Of a stretch of DNA of 64,000 bases, positions 1-11,854 are shown in pieces; within the stretch, counting starts at the first letter, position 1; each line of letters opens with the position of its first letter. The DNA is taken from NCBI RefSeq assembly GCF_032854445.1, contig NC_088297.1, positions 19,663,127 through 19,727,126 of the forward strand, written 5' to 3'. Position numbers and translations under genes: made by a program. The stretch is from Liolophura sinensis. Its lineage: Eukaryota > Mollusca > Polyplacophora > Chitonida > Chitonidae. Under the pieces are notes generated by a model. The model did not search any database and was not told the origin of the DNA. It worked only from the letters and a program-made list of their open reading frames with translations.

Positions 1-2170
1 TCCACAGATCATAGTTGAAAATTCTGAAGTATACATATCCCAGGTAACTGGTGAAAGAGATATCAACAATGGCAATGTTAATAGTTGTACCTAAGTCCCT
101 AAACAATTGCCAAGTACATCTTATTTCACAATGCACATATGAATAGCAGAAGTAATCTATGTTTTTAAGCCTCTCTACAAGAACATGAACATTTCATAAT
201 AAATATGCATCAATAATTGCTCAACATATGTAGAAGCATGTACCTTTGCAAGTACATCCATAATGCATACTCCATGCCAATTGGTCTATTATAAAGTACA
301 GATGAATAGCAGTCCAAATCCTGAAATTGGCTAAAAACCTAGACTTCTGTCTTTAGAAAGGAAAAATGTCCTACAATCTTGATGACAACAGGTAAAATTT
401 TACCTTCAAGATAAATGGCCTGGTCACATCTTTTGAATAAGATGATCAACTATTTCACCAGGGTAACTTACACTTCCACTAACATATAAAGTACTAAAGA
501 ACTGTTGAAATGTATAGATAATTTTAACATTAGATTCATTCAAGATCATGATGACATGCACTAAGATAGTGCTTTATGATGTCCTTCTTTAAAAACTATA
601 CATAAAACATGTGAAACATACACATAACAAAAATGCAACAAACCATCGTTAAAAAAATGTTGAAGTCCCAAATATTAATAGGGGTATGTTTCACAAGATA
701 ATTTATACTTGTAAACATTCATACATCTACATGCATGCTACTTTTATAGATAACCCATTACTTGCAACCGGTAGGCCTTTCTTTCTGTATTCTGCAGATA
801 TTCAGTATTTTGATTTGAGAATCTAAAATCCTATCTCGCACACCCACAGCAGAAACATCTTATTCAATATTATACCACGAATATCTGTATTCCATTCATA
901 CCAATCTTTTGTTTAAACCAAATGCTGAAAATTCCATATGTATACATGCGTGACAAAATCTGATCTTGTGATGGGACTTCAACTAACTACCCCGGTTTTT
1001 AAGGATGGTTACATGTAAATCAGAACAAAACATCAACAATAGAACAATATTCACAAAGCAGTGAGGAAAAGCTGCATTCTCTCACTTACCTGCATTTGGC
1101 ATCTGTACATATATGAAGCATTCACTTGTGTCTTAGGCAAGATAATCACATACAGTAAGGGCCATATGAAAGCTAAGTGATGGAAACATGATTTTTTGGT
1201 TTATACACCAAACTCCTGAACGTCTGAAGTTGAAAACCAGAAGGTACTCAAACTATTAGTCGAAGTAATAAAATGCTACTGCATCAGTTCATTAGCTGCT
1301 ACAAGCATCTCTATACAAGTTGCTCTTTCCATCTTGGATATCCTATCATTTAATATGGATTATTCGCTTAATGTTCGGCCCATTACCTGTTACAGAATGC
1401 TGCAATTATTTCAAATTTGCACTCTTATTATCATTTCTGGTGGGCAAATCATCTACTTGAATTAAACATTTACTGTTGTGGGATGAATCACAATGTCAAA
1501 AACTTTACAAATTTGTACTAGTCTGCTGGACATATAAATGTAACATTTCAAGGCCACACATGTACATTATAACACACTGATTTAAAAATAAAGTATTGTT
1601 TAAGTACGTATGTTCAGTTTCATTCAGTAATTTATAAAATACTGACAAATATGAAGTAAGTATTCTAAAGGCACACTCTCTATACCATTTCCTTTAATAT
1701 TTAGGTTTTCAAATTGAAAATCTTAAAATAATTTTTTTTGCAAATGGTTGAAATCTATGTTCTACTAAATTCTAAACCCAGGGGACATAACTAATGTTTT
1801 TATTTAAAAGTTGCAATGTTATCTCCCCTGATGTGATCATCCCTTCATCAAATCTTGAGGTCTAGATAGTCGTCTTTCTCTATAGGGCTTGCATACTTAA
1901 AATAAATAACCACTGAATATGTACTAGTCTTCAGGTGGCTCTGTATTCTTTATGTTTTATGAAATATCCATGAAACTGCTTTCTAGTTCTGGCTTCCAAT
2001 TAAAGGGCCCAGGCACCTGTTTGACATTATGAGGGAGACACCCTAAGATTCAATTCTGGCTCATGCTGTTCCAAGAAATAATATCTTTTGAAGTTAAAAA
2101 AAAAAAAAAAAACAAAAAAAAAGCATGGAAAACCACAAAAAAATGAAAGAAATGCTCTTTTTATCACGGG
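1..2170. other. 3' flank of gene A, no gene seen
   Basis: This is AT-rich DNA beyond the 3' end of gene A. I see no open frame with coding character, no SINE with an intact head and no RNA gene. An A-rich run lies near 2097-2122. On the minus strand this is a T-run downstream of the gene A poly(A) signal. Confidence 0.5.
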
Positions 2171-2180
2171 TGAAAAATAC

Positions 2181-2186
2181 TTTATT
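2181..2186 (-). terminator. poly(A) signal of gene A
   Basis: AATAAA reads on the minus strand (TTTATT on the plus strand) about 70 bases beyond the gene A stop codon. It is the first canonical hexamer after the stop, so the 3' UTR is probably short. Inferred from position only. Confidence 0.55.
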
Positions 2187-2257
2187 ACTTCAAAAAGAAA
2201 TTCACAGAACTGTAACGTAACAGGAAAAGTCAAAGTACAACTCAAAATTTAAGCGCA

Positions 2258-3360
2258 TCATGGCAAGTTCTCTGCTTTAACACCGGAAATCTGCCTATCA
2301 TTGTCAGGGTCAGAGTCATTTTCAATGGACAGCGCCTCACATTTTGTGTTAACAGTATACAAAGTAGGAGCAGGCTGTAGGGAAACTGATGAAGATGCAG
2401 AGCGGACTTTTGACTGAGACGAATGCAAGATGTTGCTCATTTCACGATGGTTGTCTACGGATGGCTTGTTAACATAGCTTCTCACACTCGATTCGCTTTG
2501 ATGACCTGTCACTGACATGACATCACTGACGGACAAACCAGCGTCTGCGAACAGAGAGGTAGCTGTTGCGCTGACACAGAGATTAGTATAACGCCGGCTG
2601 AGATTTGCATCTTTAGATATATCAGCCATTAGGGTCCTCTGAGTTTTAAAACCCATTGCCTGACTTGCATACCATGGGGATGGCCTGTCACAAATTGTAT
2701 CAGTATCAGCTAAGACTGGGAAATTGGTTAGAGGGCGCTGAAAAAAATACTCACAATGCGAGTTTCGCCTTTTAAGATAAAGTTTCAGACTTTTAACAGG
2801 GCATGTGTCATCTCCAGTGGCATACATTCTGGGATGTCTAACAGAGTCTCTGTACATTTTGTTCCTCTTACTGTACAATATCTCTGCATACTCAACCCCA
2901 GCATCATCAAATTTAAAATCAAATGAACTAGCTGAAAGATCTCGTAAACCATCACGACCAAAATGCAAGCTTATTTCAAACCAAACTTTTCTCACAAGTG
3001 ATTTTGGAGAACTGTTAGAGAGGGTGCCACTGGAGTAAAGTCTCCTTAAATCGGTCTCAGAAATGGGCTTATGATGGACCGTGATGTCTTTTCCATCACG
3101 GCACTTCTCTTTTATTATTCCTGCCAGAACATTATTTGACATCACAAACTCCCGATCATTCATTATATTTATGTTTCTCTCAAAAGGTGGAGAATTCAAG
3201 TAGCGATTAATGGAAGCTCTTATTCCAATTAGAGCCGACTTGGAATAACATTCACCTCGCTTACTGCGAGCTTCAGCATAAAAACGACGCAGCAGGATGT
3301 TCAACTCTGTACTGGTTAGCCCCTCAAAATCTCTGGAAGTGTTTGTTTCAGCAAGCCAGT
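2258..3360 (-). CDS. Gene A coding exon 4: Crypton-type tyrosine recombinase domain, active site lost
   Basis: Begins after a GAATTTCAG acceptor and ends at TGA (2260-2258). It carries the rest of the core-binding domain (IGIRASINRYLNSPPF) and the catalytic fold, ending in VTGHQSESSVRSYV, the conserved end of this family. HxxR is replaced by LxxS in YTNLCVSAT, and the first arginine box (FGRDGLRDL) is about three residues shorter than the family form. The C-terminal tail is acidic and ends with a VKAE SUMO-type motif (718-721). Known Crypton recombinases need these arginines and the histidine, so catalysis is unlikely. Confidence 0.83.
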
Positions 3361-6300
3361 CTGAAATTCAAGACGCCACTTAGAAAACAAGGCCACACAG
3401 AGATCTTATTAAAATATCACACTGTCACCAGGTAAGAAAAATTTGACTAAGTTTTACTCATACGTATAAGGATGCTTAGAGAGTGTGTAAATGCACATAA
3501 ATGCTTAAAATGCTTGTGTACATAGATTTATCTGATTTCATATTTATTTTTCGTCATATTAAGCAAAGGTTAAACTGCAGTTGTGATTACAACTATTTGG
3601 CACACTTTAAATTATTAACAAACCTTTAAAAACGTGCACTCCCCATTTTGTTTGTTTGCCCGTTGTTCGATCAAATCTCTTGCTAGCCAGTTCTTGAAGC
3701 CGTGATTCAGTTGTTGGCTTGAATCGACCAGGCTCTTGAACAGACTCTAAGCATGAAAGAAGTGTCTAGTCATCACTGTCTCTCAAAAATTTTTCCATAT
3801 TGTTGCCTGTTGTTAATTGACCTCTTACACTCGCCAATCAGCTACAGAATCAATGCTGACTTTAGACTGCATTCTCGAGGTGCAATCTGTTAAATTCTAC
3901 CAGTTAAATGAAAAAGTGCCAACAATTATTTCATACAATGTGTAGAATTCAACAAATCACACAGTGTGAACTCTGGTTGTAGAATAATCTTTGTCCTATT
4001 TTCCTTTGCCTATTTCAAATGGGACGAGTTGATATAACAAATTACACACTGAACGTGTCTTAACTGCAAGAGCTATACATACAAACAACTTACGTAGGTT
4101 CAGATTTGTGTAAGCGTGTAACAAGCAAAACTTGAGTTACTCCAAGTAAATGTTACTGTATTTGTTTCATCATAGAATCATAATGATGAATACCACTTCC
4201 ATTTTATTCCTAGAGAAACAGTAACTTGTGACATCTTGAGTTACATGTTAGCAGCTCTTTATTAAAAAATTAAAACTAAAAATATTTTTGGATAAATACT
4301 ACCACTGATTAAGTTTTTATGCATGTAGGCATGTAGTTTTAAAATACACTGGACAATCCATCACAAATTACAACAATATAATGGCTCAGTACATTTAAGT
4401 AACCAATCAGCATCGATTCTGTATCCTTTAAATTTGTGCTGACACACTTGTAGGTTACAAATGATCTAAACACTTCTACAAGTTTACATTTTCTCCTTGA
4501 ATATAAACACTCTTTAACATGCAGTTCCATTTTGTTTGTTTTCATCTGATGTGGGATTCATTCATAATAAACAGAATAATCTTTCCATAACCCCATAAAA
4601 CAATGAACTCATCCGACAATTAATCATGCCTCACAAGACTGCTGGCCTGTAACTGTCTAGACAATAAAAGAAACTTTTAGATATACATGTAGGCTGACTA
4701 TGGAGCACAGCTTATGCCAGATTTTGAAAATGGGGTGTCACCTTCACAAGTTTATTATTTTCAATGTATCTCGTGTTTATTATGTTTTGTTTTTTTTTGT
4801 CAGAATTGTCTGTCTTAATGACACCCACCATGCACAGACCTTAATTATTGCAGGGACACAGTTTTCACTAACTTACATGACACTTATGTTAACTGCACAG
4901 ATGACCAAGCTAATTCTTCTATTTTCCCTGTATCTCTCTTAATTCCATCAGAATAATCACCATGACATTTTCTCCATGAATAACCCTTAGTTCCTACTAG
5001 GAAAGAGGTTTCATTAAATTACATGACACTGGGTCAGGTTATCTGTGCATGTACATGGCCAAACACCTTGCCCACTTACATGTACATTTAGCCAGAATCT
5101 GAAATCAGGGTGTCTCGTTTCTCATTCTATTTCCGTATCTCTTCTACATGTACGTTAATTTATTCAGAATAGCGTCTCAAAGCCATTGAGAATCACCTCC
5201 CCTCCCCCTCCGCTGCTAAACCTGCCTACCCAGCACAAGCTGGATTTAAACATGTCCCCACACTTTCCAAGGCATGACAGTACATTTACATGTGTATGTA
5301 CTGTTACTTTGTACAGTTTCTTAAAAAATGTGACAGTTCATGAAGTTCATAAACAACAAGTTGGCTTCAGTTTTCAAACAGTTCATGGGAAATGAATGCA
5401 GCTTTTCCTTCATACTAACTTCACAATTCAGCAATTAAAACACCTGAAAACAATGCTCTGTGATCACATTGGAAAGTAATTCAGATATTCAACTTGCTTG
5501 TTGTTGAGATGTGGAACAAAAGATGCTGGTAAAGAATGGCAATACTGCTTTCATTTCTAATTTCAAAACTACTAGTAAAGTGAATCATTTTAAATCTGTT
5601 CAGCTTTTACTTGCAAATTTTTTCCACTGTTCCACCATTCCATTGATTTGTACCGATACCTATCTTTACCAACTAAATTAGGTTCCTTTCTCTCACAAGC
5701 AGTTACATACTAAGAAAATGAATGCAACAATTAAACATTTACAGTGATAAAGGTCCAAGAGGGTTTATACCGACCAGTTTATGGTAGGCCTTAATCTCCA
5801 GTTTTCTCTCAAACATACTTGCATGTTTCACCACAGCCATTTGATGAACAGCAAATCAATTCATTTTCAATATTATAATACGGCATTTAAGATTTAAACT
5901 TGTAAATGGACATCGTCCAATAAAAATGTGCAAGCAAGGCAAGCCAAGTTTCGCAAAATAAAGGCAACCTTTTTTCTAAATGAAACTGGCTTATAGGCAA
6001 CAGGAAGCACAAGAGTGTAAACAGATTCTAAAATCAGATTCATTGCTGTATTGAGACAGCAATACTGTGTTGCTACGATACAATTAGCAAAGTACAAACC
6101 TCCTTACTCTCAGAGTTTAGGTAAAGAACCCAAATGGAGAATTTGGACAAATATTTTAAAAAGACACAGAGCAGTGATTTCAAAAGTGATAAATCATAGA
6201 GAATGGTCTAGAAATCCACCTACCGTTTAATTCTGACTGGTCTAATGTGTCCATTGATATGCTACCTTCGGCTAGACTACTGTTGCTTGTGACGGTTGCG

Positions 6301-7692
6301 GATGGTCGGTTGGGTGAAAACGTTGATGTGGATGTGGTAGGCTGTGCAGAGGACTGAAAGTTTGTGGAGTTATCTGCCCATTGGATGTTTGCTGACTGGT
6401 CAGACTGGTCTTGTAAACTAGCTGAATAGTCCATATCGCTTACAGTTGCAGAGTCATTGGTTCCTGATGGCATTTCAGGGTTTTGGTCTTCAAATGCGCT
6501 TCCTAGGACAGATATGAGGCTTTGGTTCAGTGGGGATTCTTCAGATGGGTTTTTCCGGACTTTAAAAGGTGTGCTGCTATCTTGCGTGTCGCTGGACACA
6601 GAGTCTCTGGCCGGACGTTTCCGACTATCAGGCTCCAGTGCCTGGTGAGAATGTAAACTGACTGGAAATACACCTCCCTGGTTGTCCTCCGAGGGCTCAT
6701 CCTTTATCACGACAATATCATCCGTGTTCTCACTCAAATGCGGAACTGCACCCATTGTATCAGCCCCTGAAAGTCTGTTATTGACATCACTCTGCATATC
6801 TGTCACAGTCTGAGACCGCGTCTGGCCCTGCCCACTTTGTGCCATCCTGCTGTGGGAGTTCACATTCCTTCTGTGGAATGCACTGGACCGCGAGTACATC
6901 CCACCCCTGGAGAAGCCTAGGCCCGTTCTTGGGGCAAGTCGACTTCCCAGGACCTTCTTCACCGCAGGGGCGGTTGCGGTGCGCAAGCCCTTTAGCCATG
7001 ATGGATCTGGCTTTTCCCCTGAACAGTCTAAAAAATAAAACAGAATTCACACAAATCAAAATAATTATATAAGACTCCTCACAGTATTTTTATTAAATTT
7101 CTGTTTAATTCAAACTAATTCTTCAAAATTTTAAAAAAAGTTTAACATTTCTCGAGTCAATATTCTGACAACTGAACATATTTTGCTGGTAAACCAGTCC
7201 TCAGAAGATTGGCATACAACTTTCAAGTTCCCTCAAGTCAGCAATAAAGTCTTTCTCTTTGAATGAACTATAGCCGACAATGTCTCTTCCACACAGCGCA
7301 TCTTAAATGACATACCAGCTTTAAGAGCCTACTGTCTTTGTTCTGACATGCTTTGACAATATATTATTTTGAAAATAATAGTGTTGCCTTCCTACTTCAT
7401 CTCTCATCAAATGATTTCATTTAAATCAAGCCAAGTTTTGAAAGCTACATATCTGCTTTTTCGTCTTTTATTTTTGTGATGCTCTTTGTTCATGGTTTAA
7501 ATCATGCAAAAAGTAATCACAAACCTAAGATCATACACTTGGCATACCTAAAGAAATGGCCCCTTTTGATTTATACTCTGCCAACCGCAAATCCAACCAG
7601 ACCGCAAATTGTGACAAGACGATGGGTTCGCTGCAAAGTTCTCCAATGATCGATGCAAATTTGAACTGTACTCTCTCTAGAGACACACCCAT
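2258..7692 (-). CDS. Gene A: conserved N-terminal module fused to an inactive Crypton-type tyrosine recombinase domain
   Basis: Four coding exons (7692-7548, 7027-6224, 3746-3624, 3360-2258) join with GT-AG borders, all in phase 1, to give about 724 residues. Residues 1-48 are the domain shared with genes B and C. Residues 49-317 are a disordered Ser/Gln/Thr-rich linker with a basic PDSRKR patch (181-186) and an IKDE SUMO-type motif (156-159). Residues 330-655 resemble the DUF3504/Crypton recombinases domesticated in vertebrates as ZMYM, QRICH1, KCTD1 and KIAA1958. The catalytic HxxR of this family reads LxxS (618, 621) and the first arginine box is shortened, while Gly-His (643-644) and Tyr653 remain. 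I infer a nuclear, DNA-binding but not recombining protein. An extra exon in the 2.5-kb intron between exons 2 and 3 cannot be excluded. The lineage-specific name is unknown to me. Confidence 0.82.
3361..3623 (-). other. Gene A intron 3
   Basis: A 263-base intron with a GTTTGT donor and a TTTCAG acceptor on the minus strand. AT-rich, no repeat recognised. Confidence 0.7.
3624..3746 (-). CDS. Gene A coding exon 3: start of recombinase core-binding domain
   Basis: A 123-base exon with a TGCTTAG acceptor and a GTTTGT donor, phase 1 at both ends. It encodes the first helix of a Crypton-type core-binding domain (RTTGKQTKWGVHVFK), which continues in exon 4 as DWLAETN. It was found by following the phase, because it is too short to stand out as an open frame. 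Confidence 0.75.
3747..6223 (-). other. Gene A intron 2
   Basis: A 2.5-kb AT-rich intron. It holds two copies of a short dispersed repeat (around 4705-4960 and 5034-5165). The minus-strand frames here lack coding character, but a further phase-1 exon would fit the gene structure and cannot be ruled out by eye. Confidence 0.6.
4705..5165 (+). repeat. Dispersed repeat R8, two diverged copies
   Basis: Two stretches share a GCCAGA(A)T(C/T)TGAAA..GGGTGTC core followed by a T-rich part. A third copy lies near 8216-8345. Non-coding, family unknown. Confidence 0.4.
6224..7027 (-). CDS. Gene A coding exon 2: disordered linker with SUMO and NLS-like motifs
   Basis: Begins after a TTTTTTAG acceptor. 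The split codon gives Asp, then CSGEKPDPSWLKGLR, matching the start of exon 2 in genes B and C. It is rich in Ser, Gln, Asn and Thr, with no globular domain visible. It carries DDIVVIKDEPSED, a SUMO-type motif with an acidic tail, and EPDSRKR, a basic patch also found in gene C. It ends in phase 1 at a GTAGGT donor. Confidence 0.82.
7028..7547 (-). other. Gene A intron 1
   Basis: A 520-base intron with a GTATGC donor and a TTTTTTAG acceptor, both clear on the minus strand. Nothing else seen. Confidence 0.7.
7548..7692 (-). CDS. Gene A coding exon 1: conserved ~48-residue domain
   Basis: Starts at the ATG at 7692-7690, encodes MGVSLERVQFKFASI and ends in phase 1 at a GTATGC donor. It is 145 bases long, exactly like gene B exon 1, and its protein differs from gene B at only two residues while 26 of the 48 codons differ silently. 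The sequence looks mostly helical with a conserved WLDLRLAEYK stretch. No family is recognised. The exon extends 5' to an acceptor at 7751-7752, so 7693-7751 is 5' UTR. Confidence 0.85.
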
Positions 7693-7751
7693 TTTCACCT
7701 TTCACTGCTTATGATGCTGGATGATAGTTGGCCACCACTTGTGTCAGGGAT

Positions 7752-9337
7752 CTGAAATATGAACAAAGACACACACCTTAACACAAACGTTCATTAATTC
7801 ATGAATTCAATTTATTGCCATTGTTTGACACCCTACATAAGTCTTTGCTTAAACAATGGCTGTTTTGCATAGATGTCACAAAGTTTACACTAGCTTATTT
7901 CATGCATGATGACTGGTAATAGGTTTTAGCAACAGGTTCTTAAGCCACAACAAATCTAAATCTAATGGTTACTGCGTATGTACTGTTGTCTCCAATTAAA
8001 GATGGAATAGGATCCCAACACTTTTGAACTTAACATAGGCATTGCTGTAACTGCCCTCCACACAACAAAACCCTAAGGAAGCCCTGCTCCATCCATGTGT
8101 TTCATGCCTAAACCTGACAAGTAATGTTTGAAAGACAAACACCAACTGAAAGAAATTTTCAGACAACCAGCAAATAACTTAATAGAATTAAAGCTTAACT
8201 TCAAACTATGGCAGACATTAGTCTCATTTGTATAGATTTACCCAGAATTTGAAATCAGGGCATCTCATTTCCATTTTTTCCTATCTGTCCTGTTTTAATT
8301 TTGTCCGAATTTTGTCAACGACATTCAGACACTCCCATGGCTAAACCTTCGTTTGTTTAACAGTTTACACTGCTGGATTACTCTTTAAAGATTGTTTACT
8401 GCTGTCTTCTTTGAGAAGTCTACACCTTTGAACCTGGGGAATCAGTGTATACCAAAATAGGACAGGTTTGAGTTGCATAGATCAGTGAAAATTTCCCTGT
8501 GCAACTGAGAGATCATATCAGCCCCTGTCTGAGAGAGTGAAGAATTTCATCTGTGAAGAGAATATGCAGGGCAAGTAGCTGGGGAGTAAAGATGCAAGAA
8601 AAATAGGATTGGGAATATCCTTTTTCTGTCATATTTTTTTCATTATTGAAGCTAAAGTAATTTCAGTGAAACCTGGGCTAAATTCGATAGTGTGGGGATC
8701 ACACAATCTTCCAACACTGAACCTAATGATGCACGTGAAGATGTATACAGAAGCACTAAATACAGAAGAAACAGTAATCTTGCAAGCCCATTCATTTCTT
8801 TTAATGGACTTGTGAAAACGTGAAATTTTTATCCAGCAGATTCAAACTTTAATTTTAGACTTATTCCAGGGTTTCATAAATGGAACTGAGCTTTGGTAAT
8901 TAAACACGCAGGTGGGCAAGTTGGTTTGAAACTGATGATCTAAAGAACTGTATAGGCCTAACGATTTTTTTTTTCCTTTTCAAGCGTAAACCACAATTTA
9001 TTTCAAACGACTTGGAACTCAACATTCAAGTGTCCCATCCTGTCCACAGTTTAAAAATACTGATTTGCTTTCGCGTGTGCAATGTCTTGAAGATAGCACT
9101 GAGTGTTAGCACTGAGAGTTTGCGTAAGTCGGACCGCCAGACGTGAACACAGCCTCCATTATCCCTGAACAGATCTGAAGCCATCGCTGCAGGGGGTCCC
9201 TTTCAGAACACAAAGGGAATGCGAGAAGTTCGCCTGCAAAATTAACACGTGCAATTTCACATAACGTCGTCAGATAGGATTTTCCATGCACACGAGCAAT
9301 TTAAAATACACACTACCATGTTCTGTGTGCCACTCAC
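7752..9337 (-). other. Gene A upstream region, probable 5' UTR intron
   Basis: The acceptor at 7752-7753 implies at least one upstream non-coding exon. The stretch is AT-rich and holds an R8 repeat copy near 8216-8345. No coding exon is seen. Confidence 0.4.
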
Positions 9338-9520
9338 CGTGAAAATTCATCAGAATTTACCGCAAAAGGATCAGTCCCTGTGCCTGACCTCTTTCCTCCC
9401 ACGAATTATGCATAAATACTAATCTCACCTCCACCACAGAAGAGCTCTTCGCTGTCCTATCCAAGCTGGTTTTCACAACAGCCAACGTCACAAAATCCAT
9501 TTTCTCGAGAATTGTTTGTG
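9338..9520 (-). promoter_or_regulatory. Candidate first exon and promoter of gene A
   Basis: On the minus strand a GTGAGT donor follows base 9338, and a CRE-like TGACGTT lies near 9484. Start site unproven. Offered only because the coding exon has a 5' acceptor and this is the nearest strong donor upstream. Confidence 0.22.
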
Positions 9521-11400
9521 AATAGCACTGAGTGTGTGAATAAACCAGGATAACCTGATTGACGCAAAATGATCAACGTAAACTTTAATGTAAACTTGCA
9601 GCAAATTTAACTCACTTTATTATATGCACATGCATATATGTACACAACGTTGTTCCGCCATGCATTTTCCTTGAAAGCTTTGAAAATACTTTCGATGACC
9701 TCACTTGCATTATTTTGAAATCTTTGAAAATGCTTGATAAAGGCATCATCTCCAGAACAGCTTTAATAATCGGTTTCATTGCTTGCAAACTATCTAGTGG
9801 TCATTTTAAAAACAAAGGTTTAAAAATAGGCTACATTGCAAGGTTTTAAAAACCATTTTCTCTCTTTAAAAAGCTTCATTTGTATAGCTTCAAAACTTAT
9901 TTCTTGAGTTTTGAATGTATTTTTTAAAGCTTTAAAGCTCATATAGAAAGTTTTAAAATTTATTTTTAAGTCCTAAGAAATCATTTGTGATGCGTGAGAA
10001 ATCATTTTTGAAGCTTTAAACTTGCTGCCATACATATAGGCCTTGATGCTACATATACATATATGAGAGTTGTAAAAAATTTTAAAAATACCAGTCGATC
10101 GCCAGCATGAGACAACGCGTGCTGGAGTTTAATATATCTTTATCCAAGGCGCACGTTTTTGGCAAAGGAATTCTATAACGAAGATTAGGCCTGTGGATTT
10201 GAGGGAAATTAAGAAGGTTGGGCCAGAAAATAAATAGATAATTAAGGGAACAAAAAGTTCGGATTTTGATGCATTTGATGTCATTTATTTATTTATTTAT
10301 TTGATTGATTGATATTTCACTTATACGGAATGACTTTATCGATGAACTTGCGGGACGCTGGACTGACAAGTTAGCGAATGTAGGCCTACCCATTCCATGG
10401 ATTGGATTCCCCCTGACAGACTGGTTTTGTCAGCTATCACCGTCGATGTAAAGTTGTAGTCTGCCGGTATTCATATAATTTCCTGGCTGACCTCCTAAAT
10501 AGGAAAGCCGTAGTTTAAAACCTTTAACTATTACGCCCCAGGGAAATTACGCCTTAAGCCACAAACCAAGCTGCATACATTAATATATATAAAACCTGTG
10601 GTTCACATTATATCTGTTATATTAGTTCCAGATAAAACAAGTTTCTCCAAAACGTTCACTCGCCTAAAATATTAATTGGAGTTCCATCATACGACTATTC
10701 CTAAAGGCGAGTATCCTGAAATCGTTTCACGGGGTAAATTTTTAATCTACACATAGATCGATTGTAGTTTTATCAGCTTAACAGTCTGCAGTGCACGTGT
10801 CTCCGCGGGCCTTCATTTGGTGGTCGCCATTAAACTAGTTCGACTTTGCTTTTGATATATTTTATTTATTTATTCATTTCCTTTTTAAATGAAAAGTGGC
10901 ACTGCCGTGGCCGTAGGGCCTATTGCTTCCGACGCCACTGTGATAACAAATCACTTTGTAGCAATTATTGTTTTTTTTTTTGTTTTTTCGATCTGTTCCT
11001 TTTGGATGTTAAAAATTACTGACCTCTAGTTCATTCCCGCTTCTGACTGACTATTTTCGGGGCCTTACAATTTTTTAAAACAGTTCGCCATCCTCTATTA
11101 TAAAGGCCTATAGATGTGGATTAAAAAATCGTTAACCTATAGGCCTACCAGATACATCAGACGTGTGCATGGCTTCACCATGTCACGTTACAATCAAATT
11201 TTGAGCTAGGCATGGTGTAGGTGTACTATCTCCTTTCCACGCATTATCACGCGAGATTTGTAATATTGACGCATTGCTATAAAGGTGAATTTGCGAGTAA
11301 CGTATGGAAGTTTCACCCTTCGCCTTAATGGAAAGTTTCGCCCTAAGTCTTAATGGAAGTTTCGCCCTACGTCTTTCCTCCGTGTGGATGGTTGTTGAGG
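9521..11400. other. Intergenic region between divergent genes A and B
   Basis: No gene seen. 9650-10030 is low-complexity DNA with many TTTGAAA/TTTAAAA variants. ATTT runs lie near 10275-10310 and 10860-10880. A 25-base unit with GAAGTTTCGCCCTA is repeated three times near 11300-11373. Confidence 0.5.
11300..11373 (+). repeat. Short tandem repeat, ~25 bp x 3
   Basis: Three imperfect copies of a unit containing TTAATGGAAGTTTCGCCCTA lie in tandem. Function unknown. Close to the candidate gene B promoter. Confidence 0.5.
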
Positions 11401-11402
11401 GC

Positions 11403-11854
11403 GAGGGGCGGGAAGGGGATGGGACAGGTCTACTAAGCTGTGGCTATAACTACGATGCATAAGTACATATAACTACCATGCATGTGTACATTTAACTACC
11501 ATGCAGGTGTAGGGCCTACATATGTACATGTAGACCTACATGTATATAGCCTACGCATGTAGGCCTACCGTAACTATTATTTCGGGAGCAAGTAAGCGAA
11601 AGCAATATCCAAAATATGCTCCTTGTTTTCTTTTAGCGGGGAAATATATATGTCACACGCATGTATAATCCACTGGGAAGTAACAGATATTCTCGTGCAT
11701 GTATTTTGTTTTGTCGGGCCTCCAAACGAAGTTGTAGCTCTCTTTGTCGCGGGCCGTGAAGGCTTCAGGTGGTGCACTTGACAGACATATCGGAGCTCTT
11801 TTGCAAAGGAGGTAATTTATAGTCATTGTCAACCTCAAAGAGTAAAATAAAACG
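11403..11854 (+). promoter_or_regulatory. Candidate promoter and first non-coding exon of gene B
   Basis: A GC-box-like GAGGGGCGGG (11403-11412) precedes CpG-containing DNA. A strong donor, AAACG then GTAAGT, lies at 11854/11855. This fits a non-coding first exon, since gene B exon 1 has an acceptor just 5' of its ATG. Unsupported by transcripts. Confidence 0.28.
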
